Positions 8,554-15,922 of a stretch of DNA of 64,000 nucleotides are shown piece by piece. The notes beneath the pieces are model-generated. The model saw nothing but the letters and a program-made list of their open reading frames with translations. It had not been told where the DNA came from and did no database searches. The number at the start of each line of letters is the position of its first letter. Position 1 is the first letter of the stretch. The DNA is from Fibrobacter succinogenes (GTDB lineage Bacteria; Fibrobacterota; Fibrobacteria; Fibrobacterales; Fibrobacteraceae). The stretch lies in the NCBI GenBank assembly GCA_902791475.1, contig CADAWC010000001.1, positions 99,408-163,407 on the forward strand. Reading direction: 5' to 3'. The position numbers were made by a program, and so were the translations under genes.

Positions 8554-10095
8554 GTGAAGTTTTTTGCAATTGTCTTAATGCTCGCCTCTTCTGCTTTTGC
8601 ATGGCCATGGTCGAGCGACAAGAAAAGCGCCGAAGATGAAGCTCGCATCAAGGATTCCTTGTTGCAAGTCGAAGTGCGCAATTTGCAGCGCGAAGTCGAA
8701 ACGCTTACCCGCATCCGCATGCAAAAAGCCGATTCTCTTGAAAAGCTCGATGCCAAGCATTGGAGCAATCGCTATGCCGAATCGCAGTTGACCGAAGAAC
8801 ACCAGAACGTCACGCGCGAACTCGATGGCCGCTATTCCAAACTCTCGACAGATCTTGGCCGCGTCACCGAAGAAGTGATGGCGAACAAGAACGTCACTGA
8901 AGAAGCGGAAGAAAAGTCCAAGAGCGAAGAAATTGCATTCGACGCGCTCAATACGCAAGTGAAACTTTCGATTGAAAAGACGCTTGGCGATGTGGCTGGC
9001 GATTATCCGGTCGGGATGAACAAGCGCCTTTTGAACTTGAAACGCGCCAGTGCCGAAGCCGAAAAGAAAGTGCCGAATACAATTGCTGCGGTGCAGGGCT
9101 ATATGGCAGATTTGCTCGCCCGTCACGAAGTCACTTACACGCAATTCTACGGCAATGAAGTTTCGCAGGTGGGCTCTCGCCCGGATGTGAACGTGAATCG
9201 TTTGCGCTTGGGAACGGTGTTCCTCGGCGAAGTTGCAAACGACAATGGCGATGTGCAGGCGCTATTGCGCTCTGGTGCTTTGCAGGGCAAGGTCTTTGAA
9301 TGGAATGCAAATCTGCCCACGGAAATGGCGGCAAATATCAAGTCTGCCGTGAACCAGGCGGTCTCGGTGGCAAGTGCTGCAACGGATGCGCAGGCTACTA
9401 TCGCGATTCCGTTGGATGTGCTGCAGAATAAGGCCATCAAAAATTCTATCACCGATGCAAAGGAACTCACTTGGACCGAAGAATTCAAATCGTTCTTCAA
9501 GAAGGGCGGTATCGTGATGTATCCGTTGATGCTCGTGGCGATCATAGCGCTCCTCCTATTCCTTGAACGTTTTGTGATGCTTTCTTACCGTGGTCATCTC
9601 GGCCGTCGCTTCACCAAAAAAATGGATGCGCTTGTTGCCGAGAAAAAGTATGAAGAAGCTGCCAATCTCTGCCTCAAGAAAGAAACAAGCCTTGCAATGG
9701 TGTTGTTTGCCGTGCTGAACAAGGTGAACGATACTCGCGAAAATGCGGAACGCTCCTTGCAAGAAGCTTTGCTCCGTGAACAGCCGAAACTTGAACGCCG
9801 CATGGGCCTTCTGGCTGCGATGGGAACGATCGCTCCGCTTCTGGGCTTGCTTGGTACGGTGACGGGTATCATCACGCTCTTTACCGTGATTACTGAAGTC
9901 GGAACGAATGACGCTCGCGTGCTTGCGGGCGGTATTTCCGAAGCTCTTGTGACGACGGAAATGGGCTTGGTCATTGCAATCCCTGTGATGATTTTGCATG
10001 GGCTCCTGAGCGAAAAGATTGAAAAAATCACCAGCGAACTCTACGTGCAAAGCACTTCGCTTATGAATAAAGTCTTTGGAAAGGAAAGTAAGTAA
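8554..10095 (+). CDS. exbB: ExbB/TolQ/MotA-family proton channel with long periplasmic coiled-coil extension
   Basis: The preferred start is GTG 8554: it has AAGGA 5 nt upstream and yields the signal peptide MKFFAIVLMLASSAFA. The ATG at 8455 overlaps the previous stop but would add 33 residues translated from repeats. Residues to about 300 are periplasmic and coiled coil (RNLQREVETLTRIRMQ). Then follow a membrane helix (MYPLMLVAIIALLLFLERFV), the cytoplasmic loop and two more helices with the family core GTIAPLLGLLGTVTGIITLF. It forms the proton channel energising TonB together with ExbD. The N-terminal extension is typical of ExbB proteins in DUF3450 operons. Confidence 0.88.
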   Translation: MKFFAIVLMLASSAFAWPWSSDKKSAEDEARIKDSLLQVEVRNLQREVETLTRIRMQKADSLEKLDAKHWSNRYAESQLTEEHQNVTRELDGRYSKLSTDLGRVTEEVMANKNVTEEAEEKSKSEEIAFDALNTQVKLSIEKTLGDVAGDYPVGMNKRLLNLKRASAEAEKKVPNTIAAVQGYMADLLARHEVTYTQFYGNEVSQVGSRPDVNVNRLRLGTVFLGEVANDNGDVQALLRSGALQGKVFEWNANLPTEMAANIKSAVNQAVSVASAATDAQATIAIPLDVLQNKAIKNSITDAKELTWTEEFKSFFKKGGIVMYPLMLVAIIALLLFLERFVMLSYRGHLGRRFTKKMDALVAEKKYEEAANLCLKKETSLAMVLFAVLNKVNDTRENAERSLQEALLREQPKLERRMGLLAAMGTIAPLLGLLGTVTGIITLFTVITEVGTNDARVLAGGISEALVTTEMGLVIAIPVMILHGLLSEKIEKITSELYVQSTSLMNKVFGKESK

Positions 10096-10100
10096 AATAC

Positions 10101-10154
10101 GTCATTGCGAGCATGGCTACAACGTCATTGCGAGCCGAAGGCGAAGCAATCTAA
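10101..10154. repeat. Two GTCATTGCGAG-type repeats between the exbB genes
   Basis: A truncated unit (GTCATTGCGAG at 10101-10111) is followed by a complete one at 10124-10154 (GTCATTGCGAGCC ... GGCGAAGCAATCTAA) in the 68-bp spacer between the two exbB genes. Confidence 0.75.
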
Positions 10155-10163
10155 TCATGAATT

Positions 10164-10898
10164 ATGACTGATTTTCATTACATATTCATAGAATCTCTGC
10201 GGAATACGTATGAGGCGGGTGGCGTGGTGATGCTACCCATCCTCTTGTCGGGCGTTGTTGGATTCTATTTCCTTTTCTCGAGTTGGTTTCGCATCGGTAG
10301 CGATTTTTTCAGAAAGGATATCACTAAAGTCGTGAGGCGTATGCAGCGCGGTTTGACTGGCGAAAGAGCTGTTGCTGGAGCCGAATCTTACTCTGATGAA
10401 CAACGTGTGCAGATGACTTTGACAAACCTTCGCAAACGCGGTGGATTTCTTTCAAGAGAACTTTCTTGCGCGATTGAAATTGCGCAAAAAAATTATGACG
10501 AATTTCGCGATTACATGCAAGTACGCATGATGAAAAGTGTGCGCTACATGGAACAAGGAAACCACATTGTTTCTGTGATGGCTGCAGCCGCTCCGCTCTT
10601 GGGCCTGCTTGGAACGGTCACGGGAATGGTCTCGACTTTTGAGGTGATCACGTTGTATGGAAACCAGAACCCGGTGCTGATGGCGGATGGAATTTCAGAA
10701 GCCTTGATTTCGACGCAGAGCGGGCTCTTGATTGCGTTCCCGCTGACGCTCTTAAAGCAACGTTTGGACGAACGCATTGAAATCTTGAAGCAGGAAATGG
10801 AACTTGGCGCAACGGTAATCGACAACTATTTTGTGTCTAAAGGTGAAACGGAGAAAAATAGCACGTCATTGCAAACTGAAGGCCGCGACTTAACGTAG
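10164..10898 (+). CDS. Second ExbB/TolQ-family proton channel subunit
   Basis: This 244-residue protein has three membrane segments: about residues 18-40 (VVMLPILLSGVVGFYFLFSS), about 130-160 with the conserved core APLLGLLGTVTGMVSTFEV, and about 175-195 (EALISTQSGLLIAFPLTLL). It lacks the long periplasmic extension of the upstream paralogue and is of normal ExbB length. Operons of this type carry two ExbB proteins, and both may share the channel with ExbD. The last dozen codons (STSLQTEGRDLT) come from a degenerate GTCATTGC-type repeat at 10864-10898, so the native C-terminus may have been extended by repeat sequence. No strong Shine-Dalgarno is seen before ATG 10164. Confidence 0.88.
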   Translation: MTDFHYIFIESLRNTYEAGGVVMLPILLSGVVGFYFLFSSWFRIGSDFFRKDITKVVRRMQRGLTGERAVAGAESYSDEQRVQMTLTNLRKRGGFLSRELSCAIEIAQKNYDEFRDYMQVRMMKSVRYMEQGNHIVSVMAAAAPLLGLLGTVTGMVSTFEVITLYGNQNPVLMADGISEALISTQSGLLIAFPLTLLKQRLDERIEILKQEMELGATVIDNYFVSKGETEKNSTSLQTEGRDLT

Positions 10899-10902
10899 CT
10901 AC

Positions 10903-10933
10903 GTCATTGCGAGCCGTAGGCGAAGCAATCTAA
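10903..10933. repeat. GTCATTGCGAG-type palindromic repeat
   Basis: A complete unit fills most of the 45-bp spacer between the second exbB gene and exbD. Its AATCTAA tail runs into AAAGGA, the ribosome-binding site of exbD. Confidence 0.75.
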
Positions 10934-10943
10934 AGGATTTGTT

Positions 10944-11348
10944 ATGGAATTTAATTTACCGAGAAGAAAACAGAAAGACGTGGGCATTGAAATGGGTCCG
11001 CTGATGGATATCGTGTTCATCTTGCTCATCTTTTTTGTGGTGACGTCGTCGTTCACTCGCGAAACGGGTGTGGATGTGACGAAACCGCAGGCGCAATCGG
11101 CGAGCCAACTTGAAAAAGAAAACTTGCTCATAGCCATCACGCGCGAAGGGACGATTCACATGAATGAACGCCAGGTGGATTTGGCGAGCCTGCAAGACAT
11201 CTTGAAACAGTCTCTTGCGAAAGCGCCCGATCGCGAAGCCGTTGTAATTGCCGATAAAGAAGCCGAAACCGGCGTTCTCGTTCAGGTCATCGATATGTGC
11301 AATTTGGCCGGCGTCAAAAAAGTCTCCATCGCCGCCCAAGCGGAGTAA
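10944..11348 (+). CDS. exbD: ExbD/TolR biopolymer transport protein
   Basis: At 134 residues this is a standard ExbD: a short cytoplasmic N-terminus, one membrane helix (MDIVFILLIFFVVTSSF) and a periplasmic domain. The essential membrane Asp is Asp22 in PLMDIVF, matching the proton-carrying Asp of ExbD. AAAGGA lies 8 nt before ATG 10944. It pairs with the two upstream ExbB proteins and supplies proton-motive energy to the TonB protein encoded next, and so to the receptor at 3258. Confidence 0.92.
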   Translation: MEFNLPRRKQKDVGIEMGPLMDIVFILLIFFVVTSSFTRETGVDVTKPQAQSASQLEKENLLIAITREGTIHMNERQVDLASLQDILKQSLAKAPDREAVVIADKEAETGVLVQVIDMCNLAGVKKVSIAAQAE

Positions 11349-11388
11349 ACATGATTGATGTGGAACGGGCTTTCAAAAAAGTAATTGC

Positions 11389-11422
11389 GTCATTCTGAGG
11401 ACCGTAGGGACGAAGAATCCAG
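11389..11422. repeat. GTCATTCTGAG-type palindromic repeat
   Basis: A variant unit (GTCATTCTGAGGACCG ... GGGACGAAGAATCCAG) lies in the 98-bp spacer between exbD and the tonB-like gene. Confidence 0.7.
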
Positions 11423-11446
11423 TTAAGTCTTGTATTTGAGTGAATA

Positions 11447-12094
11447 ATGCAAAAGTTTATAAAAAAGTTTTTAAAGCGTTTTTCAATCCTTCTCGCGGCG
11501 ATTCTAGCGAGCATGCTTCTCGTATTCTCCGTGACGATGGCGAACTTGTTTTTGACGGGTAAAATCTTCCACGAAAAGAAATTCGTCAAGACCGAAGTCT
11601 CTGTGAAAAAAGTTGAAGAAGTTGAAAAGAAAATTGAGAAAAAACGCACCGCACGCAAGCCGAATCGTCAAAAGTCCAATTCGCGCTCACCCAAAGCGGG
11701 ACCGCGTTTTGCCATGGCTCTTGGCGCCGTTTCAGGAACTGCGGGTGCTGCCATCAATAGCGAGCTCGTTGCCGATTTTCGAGGCGGCGCGCTCTCCACT
11801 GAAAAAGGCGATGTCGATAAAAAGCCCGAAAGCCGCTCTGTCGCAAACTTTCAGGTGCCGCCGCAAATCCGAGACCGCGAAATAGATGCCATGCTTCGTC
11901 TCAGTTTCTGTGTGGATGTTGGCGGTCGTGCGTATGATATCAAAGTCATCGAAGAATCTCCCGCAGGTTCAGGGCTTGCGCAAGCGGGGAAGGATGCTAT
12001 CGCCCGCATGACTTTTGCTCCCGCCGAAAAAGATGGCAAAGCCGTTGCTTTCTGCGGCATGGAACAACCCTTCGAAGTGAAGTTTAGAGATTGA
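11447..12094 (+). CDS. TonB-family energy transducer
   Basis: The 215-residue protein has a basic N-terminus, a membrane anchor (about residues 12-35, FSILLAAILASMLLVFSVTMANLF) and a Lys/Glu-rich periplasmic spacer. The C-terminal domain is TonB-like: LRLSFCVDVGGRAYDIKVIE, then SGLAQAGKDAIARMTFAPA and QPFEVKF. This is the usual TonB_C layout, with the anchor energised by ExbB/ExbD and the C-terminus contacting receptor TonB boxes. The spacer is basic and Glu-rich rather than Pro-rich. It is the only TonB in the window and lies in the same operon as exbB and exbD. Confidence 0.85.
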   Translation: MQKFIKKFLKRFSILLAAILASMLLVFSVTMANLFLTGKIFHEKKFVKTEVSVKKVEEVEKKIEKKRTARKPNRQKSNSRSPKAGPRFAMALGAVSGTAGAAINSELVADFRGGALSTEKGDVDKKPESRSVANFQVPPQIRDREIDAMLRLSFCVDVGGRAYDIKVIEESPAGSGLAQAGKDAIARMTFAPAEKDGKAVAFCGMEQPFEVKFRD

Positions 12095-12147
12095 TTGAGA
12101 CAAAAGACGGATGAACAATAATGGCGCTATGCGCAAAAGAGAACGTT

Positions 12148-13257
12148 ATGTTTAATGAATGTGTAAATAGGTATTGTAGACAACGGGGGGATTCTTGTTT
12201 TGCGTCACTCTCGTCTCTCGTCTCTCGTCTTTCGTCTGTTTTACTCATTTCCCTTTTCCTCGCGCTTCCTGCATTTTCTGCCCAGTCCTCCTTTGACTTG
12301 ATGGAACGCGCAAACGCCCTTTATCGCAGTGGAAAATTCAAACAAGCTATACTCTTGTATCGCAAGGCCGAAGACCGCGGCGCCGATCCCGTTGCCGTGA
12401 GTTTCAACATTGCCAATAGCTATTATCAAATGGACAAATATCCCGAGGCGGCCGCCGCCTACCGCAAGGCTGTGGACTATTCCGAAGGCAATTTTGCACC
12501 CGCACTTTTCAACATGGCGAGCGTCTACTTCCGCTTAAAACAATTCCCGGAATGCATAGCCGTTTATCACCGTGCGCTCAAACTCGATCCCGATAACATT
12601 TCCGGCTGGCTTTACCTCGGTGAGGCTTACTCCAAAACCGGCGACAAAGTCGGAGCCCTCCGCGCTATCGAAAACGCTTACCGCCTCGACAAAAATGATG
12701 TCAGCATCGTCTACCAACTTTCCGAAGCGAATATTGCTCTGAACGACTTTGACCGCGCCGTCGCCGTCATTCGCGAAGGCTATACGCTCCATCCCGAAGA
12801 ATCTGATTTCCTAGTCTACCTCGGTGACGTATACCGCCTGAACAAGAATTTCGAAGAAAGCGCCAACGCCTACCGCGAAGCCCTCAGCGTGAAAATTGAC
12901 GATACTCAAATTATGTACAAACTTGCTGATGTCCTCGTCGAAGATAAAAAGCCCTACATTGCTATGGAAATCTTAAATAACATTTTGCAAATCAAACCCG
13001 ATTTCTCTGATGCCGCCATCTTCATGGGAAACCTCGCATACGATGCAAAGTTCTATGATCGCGCCGAATATGCCTACGAGCTTGCCGCCAAAAACGGGAA
13101 TGCCGAAGCCGTCTTTGGTTTCAAGAATATGGCGTACGATGCCCACGCACAAAAGCGCACAGAAGAATCCGTTCGCCTGCTGAAACTCGCACTCAAATAT
13201 TACCCGAACGACGCTTCCCTCATTGCAGACTTGCTCGAAATGCAGTCTGGAAACTGA
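12148..13257 (+). CDS. TPR-repeat periplasmic protein of the exb/tonB operon
   Basis: At least eight tetratricopeptide repeats are readable (e.g. ANALYRSGKFKQAILLYRKA, VSFNIANSYYQMDKYPEAAA, GWLYLGEAYSKTGDKVGA). ATG 12148 and ATG 12121 are both possible starts; neither has a strong Shine-Dalgarno. The signal-peptide core (SLSSLVSRLSSVLLISLFLALPAFSA) is encoded by a TCTCGTCTCTCGTCT minisatellite at about 12203-12238, an unusual origin for a secretion signal. TPR proteins close DUF3450-ExbB-ExbD-TonB operons elsewhere and are thought to scaffold the complex in the periplasm; that role is inferred. Confidence 0.82.
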   Translation: MFNECVNRYCRQRGDSCFASLSSLVSRLSSVLLISLFLALPAFSAQSSFDLMERANALYRSGKFKQAILLYRKAEDRGADPVAVSFNIANSYYQMDKYPEAAAAYRKAVDYSEGNFAPALFNMASVYFRLKQFPECIAVYHRALKLDPDNISGWLYLGEAYSKTGDKVGALRAIENAYRLDKNDVSIVYQLSEANIALNDFDRAVAVIREGYTLHPEESDFLVYLGDVYRLNKNFEESANAYREALSVKIDDTQIMYKLADVLVEDKKPYIAMEILNNILQIKPDFSDAAIFMGNLAYDAKFYDRAEYAYELAAKNGNAEAVFGFKNMAYDAHAQKRTEESVRLLKLALKYYPNDASLIADLLEMQSGN

Positions 13258-13597
13258 AATACATTTTGGGGGCGACAAAGTAAAGGCGTAGAGTCCGGCT
13301 TCCTTTGTTTTCACTCCGCTCAAAAAGAGCCCCTATAAGACGTACTTTTGAATATACCTTATTTTATGCGGCTTCGCAAACGATTTTGCTTTGGGAAAAT
13401 CAGAAAAATTGAATAGATTCTTGTATTTTGGGCCAATTTTGGGGAGGCTTTGTACTTTTTTGCTAGTGAAGTGTTGAAATCCATAGTTGACAAAATAAAC
13501 GTTTTTGCTAACGGTTGTTTGCAGAATTTGCAAAGTTTCGTTTTTTGAAAATTCTCTATTGTAGATTAGAACCTCCAAACTTAACGGAGGTATTATT
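13258..13597. other. Intergenic region after the exb operon
   Basis: This 340-bp stretch holds no convincing gene. GGGGGC at 13268-13273 can pair with GCCCC at 13329-13333, and CAAAG with CTTTG inside, a possible weak terminator without a T-run. A TTGACA at 13487-13492 has no good -10 at the right distance. AACGGAGG just before 13598 is the ribosome-binding site of the next gene. Confidence 0.4.
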
Positions 13598-14404
13598 ATG
13601 AACATAAAGTCTTTTGACGACCTTGACATTACAGACCCGATTATGTTCGGGCTAGTTTTTAGCAATAAACACATTGCAAAACCATTTATAGAACATTTGC
13701 TAGGCATCAAAATCGATCACTTGGAAACGCCTGTACCAGAAGCGGTTTTAAGCTACGATGCGGAACATAAAGGTGTTCGCTATGATGTTTTTGCTCGGGA
13801 AACCAATGAAAATGGTGAAACGATTCGTTCCTTTGATTTGGAAATGCAGATGGTTGATACCAAGGAACTTCCGCAGCGTGCTAGATACTATCAAAGCGTG
13901 GGTGACGGAGTTGCCCTTTCAAAGGGTGGGTATTATACTAGTCTTAAGGAACAATACATCATTTTCTTGTGTCCTATGGATATCTTTGGTCAAGGTTTTC
14001 CTATTTATCATTTCGAAAATAGGGCGCGGGAGGACTCAAACATCTGTTTGAACGACCGCACTTTCAAAAATTTTTATATTTTCAAAAAGTACGAGGAATT
14101 CACAAATCCCGTCGTAAAGGCTTATATGAAGTATTTTGCGACTAGGAATGTTGACTCTCGTGAAACTGAAGCAATAAATGACCAGGTGTCTTTTTACAAA
14201 GCCGACACTCTCATAAGGAACAAGTATATGACTTACGAATTTGACCTTCATGAAAGCAAGGAAGAAGGAAAAGCTGAAGGCAAAGCAGAAGCTAAGCTTG
14301 AAATGGTCGATGCGATGCTTGCTAACGATATTCCTATTGAAAAAATCGCTATTATTTCCGGTATTTCTCTGGACGAAATTAAAAAGCGCAGAGCGCAGCG
14401 CTGA
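13598..14404 (+). CDS. Rpn-family PD-(D/E)XK nuclease / putative transposase
   Basis: The 268-residue protein fits the Rpn family (recombination-promoting nuclease, PDDEXK_2). The N-terminus reads ITDPIMFGLVFSNKHIAKPFIEHLLGI and the nuclease core has YDVFARE then SFDLEMQM, where the Asp and the Glu-x-Gln are the expected metal-binding residues. The tail carries a short Lys/Glu repeat (KEEGKAEGKAEAK) and a small helical end (IEKIAIISGISLDEIKKR). GGAGG lies about 10 nt before ATG 13598. Related proteins stimulate RecA-independent recombination or form transposon-like families. A relative with a much longer repeat lies at 21860. Confidence 0.85.
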   Translation: MNIKSFDDLDITDPIMFGLVFSNKHIAKPFIEHLLGIKIDHLETPVPEAVLSYDAEHKGVRYDVFARETNENGETIRSFDLEMQMVDTKELPQRARYYQSVGDGVALSKGGYYTSLKEQYIIFLCPMDIFGQGFPIYHFENRAREDSNICLNDRTFKNFYIFKKYEEFTNPVVKAYMKYFATRNVDSRETEAINDQVSFYKADTLIRNKYMTYEFDLHESKEEGKAEGKAEAKLEMVDAMLANDIPIEKIAIISGISLDEIKKRRAQR

Positions 14405-14438
14405 TGTTCAGTCCGGAAAGTGACTAGATTTCGCTCTT

Positions 14439-14879
14439 TTATTTTTCGTTGTAGAGCGGGCGCGCAATTTTGGGGGCTTTGCGGGCCAGTTGCTCGATCG
14501 TAATTCCCGTGAAGTAATCCTTGATGATTTTGGCCAAGTCCTTCCACATCGGGAGCGTCGGGCAAATATCTGCGCGGTCGCAACCGCTCTTGCCGTCGGA
14601 TACGCATTCCACAGGACCCATCGAGGTCTCGATGACACTCAGGATTTCCCAGACTGTGAGTTCTGCGGCTGGCTTTGCGAGCTTGTAACCGCCGCCCTTG
14701 CCGCGCGCGCCTTCGAGCACTTTATTCTTCACAAGGGTGCCAAGAATCGCTTCGAGATATTTTTCGGAAAGTCCCTGACGTTCCGCCAGGTTGTGTAGCG
14801 GGTGGAATTCGGCTTCGCCGTTTTCTGCCATATCAATAATAACGCGAATAGCGTATCGACCTTTCGTAGATACTCTCAT
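14439..14879 (-). CDS. Rrf2/IscR-type transcriptional regulator
   Basis: A winged-helix Rrf2 protein of 146 residues starting MRVSTKGRYAIRVIIDMA. It has the recognition segment LSEKYLEAILGTLVKNKVLEGARGKGGGYKL and three cysteines (Cys92, Cys100, Cys106 in ECVSDGKSGCDRADICP) placed like the [2Fe-2S] ligands of IscR. It probably senses Fe-S or redox state. AAAGGAG precedes the ATG. The gene is divergent from nfnA, and an inverted repeat sits between them in its own promoter, so it likely regulates itself and perhaps nfnAB. Which targets it controls is inference. Confidence 0.88.
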   Translation of the reverse strand: MRVSTKGRYAIRVIIDMAENGEAEFHPLHNLAERQGLSEKYLEAILGTLVKNKVLEGARGKGGGYKLAKPAAELTVWEILSVIETSMGPVECVSDGKSGCDRADICPTLPMWKDLAKIIKDYFTGITIEQLARKAPKIARPLYNEK

Positions 14880-14900
14880 GATTCATGACTCCTTTAGACT

Positions 14901-14928
14901 ACAATATAATTATAATTACAAATATTGT
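14901..14928. promoter_or_regulatory. Inverted repeat ACAATAT-N14-ATATTGT, candidate Rrf2 operator
   Basis: A perfect 7-bp inverted repeat with a 14-bp AT-rich spacer lies 22-49 bp upstream of the Rrf2 start codon and overlaps TATATT/TATAAT sequences that could be its -10. Rrf2 proteins bind AT-rich dyads, so autoregulation is plausible. Confidence 0.45.
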
Positions 14929-15018
14929 AAAATTTTTCCTACAATTTTAGTTGGCTTTTTTTGTGCCCTGTAAGACCCTTTACATATTTTTTTACTATCA
15001 GTCGTCAAAAAAAATTTC

Positions 15019-15024
15019 TATATT
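15019..15024 (+). promoter_or_regulatory. -10-like TATATT close to the nfnA start
   Basis: TATATT ends 10 nt before ATG 15035 and no Shine-Dalgarno is present, which implies a 5' leader of only a few bases. A clear -35 is not visible. Confidence 0.4.
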
Positions 15025-15034
15025 GCCTCGCATT

Positions 15035-15922
15035 ATGGCAAAGATTCTCTTTAAAAAACAGTTATCTCCCGCGGTATTCCAATTCCGCGTCCACGCCCCG
15101 CTGATCGCGCAAGAACGTAAGGCAGGACAGTTTATCATCCTCCAGACGAACAAGGACAACGGTGAACGCGTTCCGCTCACTATTGCCGATGCCGATACTG
15201 AAGAAGGTTCTATCACCCTCATTTTCCAGACGGTTGGCAAGACGACGACTGAACTCTCCAAGTTCGAAGTCGGTGACGATATCCCGGTTTTGGTTGGCCC
15301 GCTCGGTTCTCCGACCCATATCGACAACTTTGGCCACGTGGTCTGCGTTTGCGGTGGTGTCGGTATTGCCCCGATGCACCCGATTGTCCAGGCTCTCAAG
15401 GCTGCTGGCAACAAGGTAACGATTATCATGGGTGCCCGTAACGAAAGCCTCTTCCTCATGAAGGAAGAAATGACCGCTCTCGCTGACAACATCATTTTCA
15501 TGACCGACGACGGTTCTTATGGCCGCAAGGGCCTCGTGACTGAACCGCTCAAGGAACTCTGCGAAGACACCAAGGGCAAGCCGGACATGGTCATCGCTAT
15601 CGGTCCTCCGATCATGATGAAGTTCTGCGCTCTCACCACCAAGCCGTATGGCGTGAAGACTGTCGTTAGCCTCAACAGCATCATGGTCGATGGTACTGGC
15701 ATGTGCGGTGGTTGCCGCGTCACTATCGGTGGCAAGACGAAGTTCGTCTGCGTCGATGGTCCGGAATTCGACGGCCACGAAGTCGACTGGAACAACATGC
15801 TCCAGCGTATGGGTGCATTCAAGCCCCAGGAACAGGAAGCTTTGCATCGCTTCGGTGCAAATGACGGCCACAAGTGCAATATCGACAAGATGGCAGATGC
15901 CAAGGCTAAGGAGAGCAAATAA
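15035..15922 (+). CDS. nfnA: Ferredoxin:NADP+ oxidoreductase subunit A (NfnA / GltB-like flavoprotein)
   Basis: The start is ATG 15035 (MAKILFKKQLSPAVFQFRV); upstream in-frame codons give an implausible leader. The 295-residue protein has an FAD domain (GQFIILQT, ERVPLTIAD), an NAD domain (VCGGVGIAPMHPIVQALK) and a C-terminal [2Fe-2S] motif (GMCGGCRVTIGG then FVCVDGPEFDGHEVDW). With subunit B it catalyses NADH-dependent reduced ferredoxin:NADP+ oxidoreduction, an electron-bifurcating transhydrogenase common in anaerobes. The alternative name is the sulfide dehydrogenase/ferredoxin-NADP reductase alpha subunit. It overlaps nfnB by one base (TAATG) and lies divergent from an Fe-S-type regulator. 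Confidence 0.9.
   Translation: MAKILFKKQLSPAVFQFRVHAPLIAQERKAGQFIILQTNKDNGERVPLTIADADTEEGSITLIFQTVGKTTTELSKFEVGDDIPVLVGPLGSPTHIDNFGHVVCVCGGVGIAPMHPIVQALKAAGNKVTIIMGARNESLFLMKEEMTALADNIIFMTDDGSYGRKGLVTEPLKELCEDTKGKPDMVIAIGPPIMMKFCALTTKPYGVKTVVSLNSIMVDGTGMCGGCRVTIGGKTKFVCVDGPEFDGHEVDWNNMLQRMGAFKPQEQEALHRFGANDGHKCNIDKMADAKAKESK

Noticed and set aside
13598..14404. An insertion sequence with terminal repeats around the Rpn gene
   Set aside because: I saw no flanking inverted repeats or target-site duplications; Rpn proteins usually lack them.
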